64,000 nucleotides of DNA from Paralvinella palmiformis (taxonomy: Eukaryota > Annelida > Polychaeta > Terebellida > Alvinellidae). The translations under genes and the position numbers were made by a program. Positions 26,060-37,375 of the stretch are shown here, in pieces. How positions within the stretch are numbered: the first letter of the stretch is position 1; each line of letters begins with the position of its first letter. Below the pieces are notes generated by a model, which worked only from the letters and a program-made list of their open reading frames with translations, was not told the DNA's origin and made no database searches. The stretch covers positions 1-64,000 of the forward strand of contig JAODUP010000011.1 of NCBI GenBank assembly GCA_025642065.1. Direction: 5' to 3'.

Positions 26060-26126
26060 ATAGTAGTATAAACATTAACAGTAGTAGTAGGAGTAGTAGT
26101 AGTAGTAGTAGTAGTTGTTGTTGTAT

Positions 26127-26161
<35 letters not shown>

Positions 26162-26243
26162 TAAATATTAACAGTAGTAGTAGTAGTAGTTGTTGTTGTT
26201 GTTGTTGTTGTTATTTGTAGTTGTTGCTGTTGTTGTTGTTGTT
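25965..26243. repeat. TAG/TTG trinucleotide array with internal duplication
   Basis: AGT repeats interrupted by TTG blocks. The phrase AGTATAAA-ATTAACAGTAGTAG occurs twice (about 26065 and 26158), showing local segmental duplication. Confidence 0.9.
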
Positions 26244-26772
26244 AATTATGTTTTAATTTAGTTACACTGTTAATATCGAGGTAATTAAATTTCAAGGTAA
26301 ATGCAAGGTAGTTTATACATTATTGCCCATATTACGAACTCCTTTCAGAATATTGACTGCTTTAATAACTAATTTAGACAGAAATGAAACTTGTTTCAGA
26401 AAGAATTAACACCCGATTCATTTTTTACATTTAATGTATCACTGAATATTACAGAAGACAATCAGTGTGATGATAGATTAGAAGGGGCGTAGAAAGTACA
26501 GTGAGAACTAGAATAATGGTCCGTTGTATTAATATTCTTGTCATATCAACATTTAAACCGTTGCTAAAGAATACAATTATATATCATAATACTATATACT
26601 AATGTGTACATTATATATTCAATATTGATAGTTTTTCTAAATATTTTAGCCAAGATTCTGAATAATGTCCCGATGTAGTCCATTCAGATGTTATCAGAAA
26701 CTACTTAACGGATATTATAGGTCAGATATACGTGAGGTTGTAAGCTGAATATAACAAACAAGCTGACTCACT

Positions 26773-26775
<3 letters not shown>

Positions 26776-26849
<74 letters not shown>
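26776..26849. repeat. (TA)n(GA)n compound microsatellite
   Basis: About 20 TA units followed by about 17 GA units. It directly precedes repeat R3 copy A. Confidence 0.96.
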
Positions 26850-26855
<6 letters not shown>

Positions 26856-26884
26856 ATTGACAAAACACCCCATAGTAATCTACA

Positions 26885-26976
26885 TCCAGTTATCTTGGCG
26901 ATAGAGTACCGTATATTGATGTTACAAATTAAAATGATATCGATACGATAATGACAATAATTGAGATAGATTGAAC
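26885..26976 (+). repeat. Dispersed repeat R3, copy A
   Basis: Aligns with 41814-41906. The two share TTATCTTG, TTGATRTWACAAATTA and a long end block ATAATGACAATAATTGAGA-AGATTGAACAAA. Both copies have a compound microsatellite on their left. Confidence 0.7.
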
Positions 26977-27032
26977 AAACCAAAGAGAATATTTTAAACA
27001 TCTCGGTTATTTGATTGTAATCTCTGTTAAGG

Positions 27033-27122
27033 GCTGTAAATAGCTAAGATAATCCTTAGATGGCTGTAAGTAGCTAAGATAATCCTTAGATGGCTGTAAG
27101 TAGCTAAGATAATCCTTAGATG
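27033..27122. repeat. 30-bp minisatellite, 3 copies
   Basis: The unit begins GCTGTAAGTAGCTAAGATAA and is repeated at 27033, 27063 and 27093. It is almost identical between copies, with one base difference in the first. Confidence 0.95.
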
Positions 27123-27498
27123 GCTATTAATTGTGCCTGATATGCAACTTGAAACCCAAGAACTTTCTGATTGTCATAACTATATGTTTACAGCCTCAAT
27201 TGCATACATATTTACCTAGCCTATATACCTGTGTTAACACAACTTCCAACATACAATTCTCTCACCTAGCTATTTATGCTTTAAGAAGTCTGGCAAGTAG
27301 GCACAACTTATATAAATCCGCATTGAATTTGCATGTCATAATTTTGTACAATCACAATGTAGGGTCATTTTAATTTAGTGTTCGCGTCCAATGATGTGCT
27401 TAATATATAATAAAGAAACAAATTAATTATTTGGTCATCGGAATAGATAACATTTCATTCCATAGTGACATTATTAAAAAAAGGATGTATCCTATTAA
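27123..27498. other. No gene seen
   Basis: The 80-codon frame at 27131-27373 has no recognisable motif. Confidence 0.4.
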
Positions 27499-27696
27499 AC
27501 GGGGTGCCCCTATGGTCTAACTGGAAGTGAGTTTTATTACAGATCACTACCTCCTGAGTTCAAATCACGGCGTGGGAATATCTGAAGGGTGTTTCAATTT
27601 CGGCTTCGCTTAATTACCTTTGGAAGTCGTTCGGCCGATTTATCCTACCGTGTGCACAATAGTGGCCGTAAAACCTCAATCATCATCATCATCATG
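27499..27696 (+). mobile_element. SINE-1 copy C, full length and diverged
   Basis: Head GTGCCCCTATGGTCTAACTG, a B-box-like GAGTTCAAATCACGG, a body with CGTTCGGCCGATTTATCC and GTGGCCGTAAAAC, and an ATC tail. It is more diverged from copy D than copy B is, so it is an older insertion. Confidence 0.88.
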
Positions 27697-29063
27697 TTAG
27701 ACGAACACGTACACGTATTATACAAGAGCCACTAATTTTATAAAATGTGTAATAGGATAGAATTACCAGCTAGTTTGTGACAAATACAATATTATAATAA
27801 TACATACTTGTTGCGCAAAGAAAATATAGATCTAATGCTTGACCTGTTCGTCCAACCATCACATAATTGTGATATCCTTTGAACCTCGTGTTCTCCCACT
27901 TATTGTCCTGAATAAATACTCATGGAAGGGGATTAGTGTTAGAGGACAGCATGGATAACATAACATACATATCAATCCATAGAAAGCCAGGGCTATGTGT
28001 AGCAGTGAATGTTTCAACATAATGACCCATTTCTGTTATAAAGTAACTGTCAGATATATTGCGTCATACATAAAGACCTGTACTTTCACTTATTGTATTA
28101 TTACATGGTGGCTTGTAAAGTTACACTCTGACGTTGGATATTACAAAATGGTTTTTAATGTTGCACTATCACTTTGAGTTTTACCCAATGATAATCCATA
28201 CCTCGCGACTTATAGGAGGGTAATAGTGACATATATTTTACTGTATCTTTAAAAACGACAATGACAAGTTAAAAGGCACAGCATATAAATAGACCGATAT
28301 TTCATAACATCCTGACCTCCCCCGTATTTTTTCTCCAAACATACTATCCGTCCAGGTTTTAGCTTATTATTATTATTTGGGAAATATATTGAAAACTGAT
28401 AGACCGACTATCAGTCACACCTTAGGCTATAAGAGTATTAGCGAATTTATTAGCATAGTACTAAAGAAATTAAATATTTGAAATCAATTTCACTGTTATT
28501 AGGACTTATGGTGAATGTATTTGTTTTATACTTGACAAGTATTGAAATATTATTCACAAAACACTAACATAAACGCATATATTCGTTTAGCTACATTTTC
28601 TCCATGTACTTAAGGGCTAAACCTGAACAGTTCCCGAATACATTACCATTGTCGCGTCATCCTCTTAATAAGTAAATACAATAACTACAGTTACATCTAC
28701 ATGAAAAACGGAGAAAGGTTTTGCATTTATCCTTGTTCCCCTTAACAAAGTATCAAGAAGTAAGCAGTGCTATATTTAAGTACATTACGATAACTTAATT
28801 CAAATATAAAGAAATGGAATGTTATCCCTGATTTCTCAATCGATATATTTACATTAGTGTCAATACTGTCTATATGAAGAAAATACATTATTACAATCAA
28901 AGCGTATATAATCTAAACGATATTTAAGTGTGTCCAATGTAATTACTTTAATTTTTTTAAATTAAATACTTGTTTTTATTCTAATATTTCTTGGCCTCAC
29001 ATTTATATGCTTCATTAATCCATCAATCCAGTAATAATACTAATACTAGTAATAATAATACTA

Positions 29064-29108
<45 letters not shown>

Positions 29109-31984
29109 TACAAATTATATATGTTTGAGAATATTGAAAGACAGTCCAATGTAAATATGTGTTGAAAACTAGGTTTTCGTGTAATATTTTAATCAACGTT
29201 ACATGTACAGTTTGACTTACAAAATATATAACTCATAAGAATTCTCTTCAAAAAAGAAGCAATATGACTTAAATAGATTATGATCAAGCCAAAAATATGA
29301 ATGCACCTGTGTGTAAAGTCATTCCCATGTTAGCTATTTGTAAGGATTCATTTCCATTTTGTAACTCACGCTAGAGTATGCAAATATAATCTATATAGAA
29401 TGTATACCTTATTCGGGTGAATACAATTATTAACACCAATATACAACTATATACAAGTACAATTCATATAATCGTTCATATTTATTAGATATGTATTATA
29501 AATTATGTATATTTTTCCTAATTATTCTTTGATTAACTAATTATCTTATAATTTCATAGACGTATCAATAATATTCCATTCTCTTAAATATTTAACATGC
29601 AAATTACAAAATAACTTCTTATCGTGTTGCGTCTCTCTTTATATTTATATATTTAAAGCATGTTTTGATTAAATGTCATACATCAACTTTAAAATATGCA
29701 CTGTTTGGTGGTTCTACTTTAATTAATATGTAATTACATGTAAATAATATATAGTTGTTTGATTAGATATGACTTCAGGGATGAAGTGTGCTGAGAACAA
29801 AACTCTCTAAATAGAAAATGTTAATGGGAAAGAATTATATGAATTTCACTTAAAATAAATGTTTTCGTCAAAGGGGTATTATTCAGATGTTTATATTACC
29901 ACTGTAGTCTACATCATTCCAGAGAAGACCGATCATAGATAGTTAAGATCGTGTCTATCATTATGTTACTGGAATCTTCAAGTAAATCCAGTCATCTCAA
30001 CAAAAGAAATTTGCATTTGAATCAGGTTGACAGTCTTGGCTCAATATAAGTGACACTTATCGGTTAGAAAAATATCAGGCTTGTGTGTTTTCAAAAACCA
30101 ATAACGTACTTTTCAGTTCTACTTTTTTAGATGAGATTACTCTGGAAGCCTTGATTAAAATTTTGTCCCCTTTTGTTTATCTGGATCGAAACTTATGTCT
30201 TGAACAATAGTTTGGTTAATCTAAATGTCACATAAAACACCTAGACTATTAAGATTTGATGTAATACCATTTATATGTTATTTATGAAATAATTTAATCA
30301 GAGACTAATATACTTTCTAATTTATTTATTTATTTGCTTAGTTCATTAATAAACCTGTTTCTGTATTATTTACTAAATTATTAAAGCACACCAATTTATC
30401 AAATAAGGTAGATAATAGCTATCCATTATCTACACTAACAATGTGTCGTCATGCTTTTGACGATTATTATTCTAAATCAAATTTATTTATACTTCAGATT
30501 ATCTTTTCCTCATTGTATTGAACTTTGTTTTGTAATCTTACACTAAACTATTTATATAGAGTGCTCTATAACAGATGGAAATTACTTAATGTTCATGTCA
30601 TAGATCTTTATTTAGTTGTTTATCTGTGATACGCCTTAGTGGTGACAGTTACTCATTACTCTATTTGTATATGGAATGTTTAACAATCATTTTTTTTAAA
30701 TAGTCATTCCCAATATTACATCATTTCGTTGCCTATCCTGAACAATATATCAAATGTAATAATTAAATGATTGGTTCCGTGCCATAATCAATCACGATAT
30801 ATCACTAGAAATTATAGATAATTGAATAGAAGGCCAATGAAACTGTCTTAATGTGCTCAAATTTACTATCAGATTATCGACGGACACGAGTAAATCTGCT
30901 TAACTTCGGATGCTAATCCATCAGGTAAGCAAGTGGTAAGTCATATATTTATACCCAATGTTTAGCATCACTAGACTGTTTTATACACGCAAAACGTCCA
31001 TTACATTACACAAGGTAAGTATATATTCTACGTGTTATTACATTTCTGTTGATTTATGATTGGTTTCTTCTTTTCTGGTTGTGACACAGCTTGATATCAT
31101 ACAAAATAAGTTAATTAGCTTGATGACTTGTTACTCCTGTTACACTTAGGTTTGTTTACTTCATTTGAATTAACTATACATGTGTACCTGAAATGAATAC
31201 CTGATAAATGGATGTTTTATTGAGTTCCCCTGATCCCATAGTTTAAAGAATACGTTACACAAGGTCGGTACCAGCTGATACAATGTAATTTAATTTATTT
31301 GCATCACAGTTAGTATCATGCAAAAAAAAAAAAGCTATTTTTCAAAACAAATGCAACACATGAATATTACTGCATTAAATTACATATATGTATCTCTCGT
31401 AAAAAAATAAGTCAATATAAGAATAATACCCATATGATAAATTAAAGTCTGTGATAAGATATTTATGTTGATTAAATGAACAAAACCCATGCTACTGTAT
31501 TGTTAACTAGCTTACTTATCAATACCATTAACTGGTTATGTAGTGTTTTATTTACAACCCTGAGCCGGCTATTGACAATAATCGATTTGGCTGATCATGA
31601 CATAACAAAAATCACATATTCTTCAACTTAGCAATCCCATTCATATATAACTATGTAAAGGGTATAAATGTAAATTGTGTACATTTTATTTATTTCAAAC
31701 AAAGAAAGCATCCAGATATATTTTGTCTTATTATTCTGTTTTTCATTTGTTTGGTGTAGATCTCGCATGATGCTTTTAAACATTGCGATCGACCACATTT
31801 TTAGCCTGAGACAAAGTAAAAGCATATGGTATAGTGAGCAGCATTTCACATTTACAGCACGAACATTACTGGCAAATATATAGTTATATTTCCTACTTAT
31901 AAAACTAATAGTAAATGCGGGGTTAAATAATTTTACGAATTTGCTATAACTAAGACATCTTCTGTGTGAGTATATGTGTGGGAG
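27697..31984. other. No gene seen; AAT microsatellite at 29036-29108
   Basis: Over 4 kb of very AT-rich sequence with frequent stops in every frame. The opposite-strand frames at 31628-31883 show no motif. I saw no LINE, SINE or RNA gene. Distant coding exons shorter than about 100 bp cannot be excluded by eye. Confidence 0.5.
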
Positions 31985-31997
31985 TGGGGGTCAGAGA

Positions 31998-32271
31998 GGT
32001 ATATAGATATGCTGCAACATTAAACGCACAATCACCATATCACTTGAGCCGAAACACAGGCTCTTGCAATAGTATCTGACTGGATGACCTGCGTTTTCGG
32101 GATGACCTTCTAATGGACACCAGTTCACAAAGGTATTCAGGTGCCAGTCACTAATAGATTTATAAGTTATTAATACAATCTTGAAATGGATACACTATCT
32201 AACAGGTAGCCAATGTAGTTTATGACGAATTAAGCTGACATAATCATATTTTCGAGTATTTGTCACTATTG
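31998..32271 (-). pseudogene. LINE-G: C-terminal fragment
   Basis: On the reverse strand: IVTNTRKYDYVSLI, then HKLHWLPVR, CIHFKIVLITYKSIS. After a single-base loss it reads PEYLCELVSIRRSSRKRRSS, PVFRLK, and YGDCAFNVAA. This is the LINE tail ending in the S-xxYGDRAFSVAAPxLWN motif of CR1/L2-like elements. It closely matches LINE-D (9960-10130), so both descend from one family. Its 5' truncation point coincides with the start of a GATA array. Confidence 0.85.
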
Positions 32272-32279
32272 ATAGATAT

Positions 32280-32314
<35 letters not shown>

Positions 32315-32316
32315 TA
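32270..32316. repeat. (GATA)n microsatellite
   Basis: About 10 GATA units abutting LINE-G. Confidence 0.96.
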
Positions 32317-32440
32317 GAGATAAAATAAACCCATTTTATCTGGAGACGAAAAAAGAAGAGTTTATAAGAAATCTGTAGCTCACCATTCAGGAATATCCGC
32401 CGTTGATTATATTTATCAAGAATGTATGCCAGTGAGAGAT

Positions 32441-32634
32441 GAGGCGCCTCCGTGGTCTAGCGGTAGCGTGTTGGACCACAGATCACTACCACCCGTGTTC
32501 GAATCCCGGCGTGGGCATATCTGAAGGTTGTTTCGTCTTTCACTTCGTCTCATTACCTTTGGAGGTCGCTCGGCCCATTTATCCTAACTTGTGCACAAAA
32601 TTGGCCGTAAAACATCAATCATCATCATCAAACC
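32441..32634 (+). mobile_element. SINE-1 copy D, full length
   Basis: The best copy of the family. A tRNA-like head carries an A-box region (GTGGTCTAGCGGTAGCG, about 32452-32468) and a B-box region (GTGTTCGAATCCCGG, about 32495-32509). A ~110-bp body and a short ATC tail follow. Total length is about 190 bp. The head is tRNA-Glu/Gly-like in its D-arm, but no complete cloverleaf survives, so it is a Pol III-type SINE and not a tRNA gene. The tail suggests mobilisation by a LINE partner. Confidence 0.9.
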
Positions 32635-32727
32635 GGCTTCCATTTATCCCATCGTTATAAATATTTGGATTTTCTTATAATATCATTCTCCAAGTGACCA
32701 TTAAGGACATATCCCTAATACGTAACA

Positions 32728-32996
32728 TTATTGTTATCCTCGGTTATGGTATTAGCCTTAAAAGATACGAATTAGGACAAGCCACCGATAACACTTTTCT
32801 TTAATAAACTGTTAGGCGTCAGTCTGAACAAAGGTGACATACACCAATGGCTATAAAATAACTTTCTAGTTGACAATCAATTACGGATTTCGATCGTTTT
32901 AGCAATCAGGGAACTATCTGGACCAACTCGCCATTTTATCCAAAACGGTTAAAGGTTATTACTGATTTAGGAAGACTAATAGGTAGATACAAGTAG
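32728..32996 (+). repeat. Dispersed repeat R1, copy A
   Basis: Aligns over about 250 bp with the reverse complement of 62167-62414. Exact shared blocks include CGTTTTAGCAATCAGGGAAC, CCATTTTATCCAAAACGG, GGCTATAAAATAACTTT and TTACGGATTTC. No tRNA head, coding frame or obvious terminal repeats are visible, so the class is unknown. Confidence 0.85.
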
Positions 32997-33099
32997 CTAA
33001 TCTAACCTTTTTACTCTTAATGTTACTAATAGAGCTGCAATTAAATATTATCTCAGGAAAACAAGCAGAAACGCAAATATTAATAACATTATTTTATTA

Positions 33100-33121
33100 G
33101 TAGAAGTAGTAATAGTAGAAA

Positions 33122-33156
<35 letters not shown>

Positions 33157-33182
33157 ATAGTAGTAGTAGTAGTAGTAGTCGT
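33100..33182. repeat. (TAG)n trinucleotide array
   Basis: AGT repeats with a few AAT variants. Confidence 0.93.
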
Positions 33183-34478
33183 AACATAAATAGCAGAAAC
33201 AGAAATATACAACTATAACATGCTAATTTCTAAAACATGGAATAAATATCTCCAATTAATTATTTATAAAAAAAAGGTTTTTGGGGGAATATTTTAGTTC
33301 TAATGCAAATTTGCTTTATTTTCAGGCCATTTGACTTGGCACAAATCACAACATTTCTCTCTTCAGAACGTCCCTTTGAATATTTTTGTACTAATGCACA
33401 AATGTTCTGATGAACTCTTATCAGCCCTATCAAGTCTATAAGTGATTTCTCAGCGAATGTATAGAAATATCATCGTCTAGATACTAAACATCTCACTATT
33501 ATTCTTACTAAAGTCTACTTTATAATAAATATTACCAGAGATCGGATGAAGGATTTACTAAAGCTATCACCGATTAATATTTTATTTCGCAGCTGATGTA
33601 TCCTTATGTGTTAAACATCTTAAGAAACTATTCACCACCTTAATATTATTATTGTTTATTTCTTAGCCTATTTATCCATAACTCGGTAACTCAATCTCAC
33701 TATTACCTCTGTTTGATCAATTTATTTGCCAATGTTGTATCGTTATGGCCACACTTCCAATGCCCAGGTTATTATTATTAATGTTGTTGTTGTTGTTGTT
33801 TTGTTGTTATTATTATTATTATTATTATTATAATTATTATCAGTAGTAGTAGTAGTAGTAGAAGTAGTAGTAGTAGTAGTAGTAGTAATAGTAGTAGTAG
33901 TATTGATGTTATTGTTATTGAAGATAATGTTGTTGTTTTTGTAGTTGCTGTTATGCTTTAATAAACATATTCACTATCACAGGTAAATATAATTTCAATC
34001 TTCGAAAATAAGATCAAAAGGATTCTTTACTTTCCCAATAATCCTATCACATTTATATTATAGGATATTTATTATACTATTTACGTTCAGATAATAATCT
34101 AGGATATGCCATTTTATTTTTGCCCTACTCTAGATGGTTCGATTTTTATCTATCATAGTTACAGAACACTTTAGCTTCGATATTACGTCGGCTTACCCGA
34201 CACTTTACAAAAAACAAAGTAACATTTTATAGTATTTACCAACTTCACTGAAATATCAACAACGAATGAAAATCAAAACGTTTCTTCATGCGTCTTAGCT
34301 TCGTTAATTAAATCTTCGGATCATGTCACATATGATTTGAGAAAGCTCTGAGATATTTATTTCATGCATATGAGAAATATCTAAGTCAATATTATGACAA
34401 TGACGAACGTGGGAATATGATAAACACATTCATTACATTAAAGGCTTATCATCGGTAAAATAAAATAAACAGTGCACA
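33183..34478. other. No gene seen outside the trinucleotide array
   Basis: AT-rich non-coding sequence on both sides of the 33771-33907 array. Confidence 0.5.
33771..33907. repeat. TTG/ATT/TAG compound array
   Basis: Successive TTG, ATT and AGT blocks. Confidence 0.92.
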
Positions 34479-34537
34479 TACATACACACACGCACATACA
34501 CCCCACACCACACACACACACAAACACACACACACAA

Positions 34538-34606
<69 letters not shown>
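34479..34606. repeat. (CA)n(TA)n compound microsatellite
   Basis: Imperfect CA repeats to about 34547, then about 29 TA units. Confidence 0.95.
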
Positions 34607-34609
<3 letters not shown>

Positions 34610-35359
34610 ACTAATATAGATATACATGTATTATTAGCATATTCGTAAAGTTATATCACAGAAAGTGATATCATCTTCTAGCCGACACCTGAAGATCAAT
34701 ATTTCGGCAAACTATGATACTATACTAACTGACCATTTAATGTCCGAAACCCATTCTACTTACATCGACGCTATGGCATTAACTGACCATTTACCGTCCG
34801 AAGTCTATTCTATTGACAGTTTTCTATTAATGTTCGAACACAGAAAAGAACAACATTGACATTAACAGACAAATATACGAAACTTGTTTTAGTATTATGA
34901 GCACAATACACAATTAATGTCTATCACCACATCAGTATTCTATTTATATTTCATTTGATACACCGAGCAAAGACATATTAAGAACGAAATACTCGTACGC
35001 TAAGAAAATTAAGTAAATTATGATAAATCCTAGTCAATATTTGCATCAAATCCATTTGTGTCTAAACCGTTTGATGACTTACTGTTGTAATTTTGAAATA
35101 TGCTTGTCATTTCTAGCTGTCTATTACCGACAATTTTTGTTTACAGTCAAGCATCACCAACACTTGCTAAAACTGTCTACAAGGCTGTCTCTACATTATT
35201 GAGCTAGGGCCTTTAGTTATCTTGCAACACGTTATTCTTTCTCGAAGACAGCTTATTCTAAAGGTTAGACGGGTTAATATATGTTACCCATAAACTTGTT
35301 AACAGTCAATCCCTATGTTCTGTTACTCTTTGGCCTGAATAATGAATCGTTGGTGAGGA

Positions 35360-35665
35360 TTAACATAAACCAGAAACATGGACAGAGCTACGCACCGGAG
35401 TAGTCGATATTGTGGTATCTCGAACGCTTAAGTACAAAGAAAAACAGTATATACCAGTGACACTTGGATAATATATCTGACAACTAAAGTATCCGGAAAA
35501 TATATTCTGGTGCCATGAAATAGAGAGTCGGTCATAATTTCTACAATCCAATCGCGTTCCACTAATACCAGGATTACGGTGCAAATTAATTCCCTGTCCG
35601 ACGCCACAAGTCATAAATATTAGATATAAACAAATAATTATTACACACAAACTGCAACAACTACA
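35360..35665 (-). CDS. Unrecognised open frame, hydrophobic then Cys-containing
   Basis: Open on the reverse strand from 35665 to a stop at about 35360. The first codons give a hydrophobic stretch (VIIICLYLIFM), followed by a polar, Cys- and Tyr-rich part (DCRNYDRLSISWHQ, SCQIYYPSVTG). It looks somewhat like a secreted or receptor exon, but there is no ATG upstream of the hydrophobic run. An AG preceded by TTGTTGC at about 35655 could be a splice acceptor. No domain is recognised. Chance opening is quite possible. Confidence 0.15.
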   Translation of the reverse strand, partial: CSCCSLCVIIICLYLIFMTCGVGQGINLHRNPGISGTRLDCRNYDRLSISWHQNIFSGYFSCQIYYPSVTGIYCFSLYLSVRDTTISTTPVRSSVHVSGLC

Positions 35666-35872
35666 TTATTTTTCAAAGGTCGACGCTGATGGTATGCTGT
35701 CTGATAAAATACTTATAATAGACCTTGTCCAGCAATAAAATATATGCAGGCTAACTCCGCTGTTTTTGGTTCATCACGTCTTCAGTCTTTAGTTCATTTA
35801 GATAGCTGCTTATATTTAAATATTACCACAACGTTATTATTTAGAGTGATAGATATTCATATCCTACGAATA

Positions 35873-36277
35873 TTAGAGGTTACGATAGATGAATTTACAG
35901 AACGCTAATTGGTTTAGGTTGAATTTGGCGTAATTGTTATATTTCCCTTTCAAACTCATATAACTGATGATGAACGTGGAAAAACGAGTTTCTGTGGATA
36001 AACACATGATAAAAGCTTGAAATGGGTTTCCATTACTTCTAAGATGTACATTAGTAGAAGAATTAGTGATATATCCGATACAGTTCAGAAAATAACACCT
36101 CAAATGCTGGACATTTTGTTTCGGGAAGCATGTTATTGCTCTAAACTCTGTAGAGACAATGGCGGTCACAATGTGGAGCACCAATTCTTTGCATAATATA
36201 CTTTGAAGTATATAAGTCCTAAACCAGTTTTTGTAATCCCAATTATTTTTCAAAATAATGTTGTTGTTTTTTAGCAT
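35873..36277 (-). CDS. Unrecognised 134-codon open frame
   Basis: The longest open frame in the window that is not made of simple repeats. It starts with Lys/Asn-rich residues, then has a mixed composition with several Cys and aromatic residues and no recognised motif. It could be a decayed element gene or chance. There is no neighbouring exon or RBS/TATA evidence. Listed so that a homology search can test it. Confidence 0.15.
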   Translation of the reverse strand: MLKNNNIILKNNWDYKNWFRTYILQSILCKELVLHIVTAIVSTEFRAITCFPKQNVQHLRCYFLNCIGYITNSSTNVHLRSNGNPFQAFIMCLSTETRFSTFIISYMSLKGKYNNYAKFNLNQLAFCKFIYRNL

Positions 36278-37375
36278 AATAGGTAATAGTTGTTACAGCA
36301 TTATTAAGTGATACACAAAACGTTGTTATAACTATGGGATACGAAATGTACAAAATAAAAATATCTGAAACAGAGAAACAAAATATAGGGCAAAACCCCA
36401 AATAAGACTTTGTCAAGGCCTATTACCTTATGCAAGAGAAAGTCATTATATAATAAAGGTAAATATGTTATTCACTAGAAGGTTACCCGGTGTTATTTGG
36501 AACATTAAGCATTCTGTTGGGAACAACTTGGTTGGAAGAAAAGTATCAGAACAACCTTCATGGTGATTTCTGCATATATACTATTTTGGTACCATCTGAA
36601 ATTTGGGCTTGGCCCCTTTTCGTGTTCTGTATGTGGTTTATATAATATCCAAACGTATCTGGAGTTTGTTTAAATTTTGAGCGCTATGAAATGGCTAGCT
36701 ACTAAACAGCTCCTAGAATATAGACATTATATGCTGTTAATATGTGGCTTAAACATGCATACGTGCACATGAATCGTCATAGAATAGACATTCACATTTT
36801 TTATTTGAATGTGGATACAATCAGAATAATTATCATACTAGATTGCCACGGATTATCTCTAATATATCTGTGTGGTATTATGTAGCATGATCATCTACAC
36901 CAGAATATTATTGCTGGGCCTGAGGTCATGGGCTGTTAATGAGGTAAATCAACCACGGTACAACACATTGCTTGAGCTCAATCTATATATAAGGAGGAAG
37001 AAACAAATGCTGGTAGAGCGCTTATTAGCTTATTAAGGCAATATTCAGTGTTGTGAGTAGACACTGATCTGAGGCCAAGTTCAACTCAATTAATTAATTG
37101 ACAGGAATAAATATTGACGATCTCAGAGAGCTGACTGTGCCTATCACGCCAACATTGGAGAGCCCTTTAACTAATGTGTCCTTGGTTGGTGCTAGAGGAT
37201 CTCGGCCCATTGCAACTATACTGTGTTCCCACGATGTGCCACAGAAGAGCGGAACAAGGAGGTCCCATCAAATTGTTCATCATGCTAAAACAAACAATCT
37301 CCGAAGGATACAATGTGTCAATCATAAGACAATACCAGATAAGTTTCTCCGGATCTAGTGTATAAATCCCGGATC
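36278..37375. other. No gene recognised
   Basis: The last ~280 bp (37098-37375) hold an open frame just upstream of LINE-H and may be the 5' part of that element. No motif is readable. Confidence 0.4.

Noticed and set aside
27033..27122. CRISPR-like array
   Set aside because: The 30-bp units are directly adjacent with no spacers, and the sequence is eukaryotic.
32441..32515. tRNA gene in the SINE-1 head
   Set aside because: Acceptor and anticodon stems do not pair, and the head is attached to a repeated body and tail at four loci.
33390..33440. Further hammerhead candidates at other CTGATGA sites (e.g. 33408, 53250, 63053)
   Set aside because: No GAAA, stem II or stem I partner in the required order.
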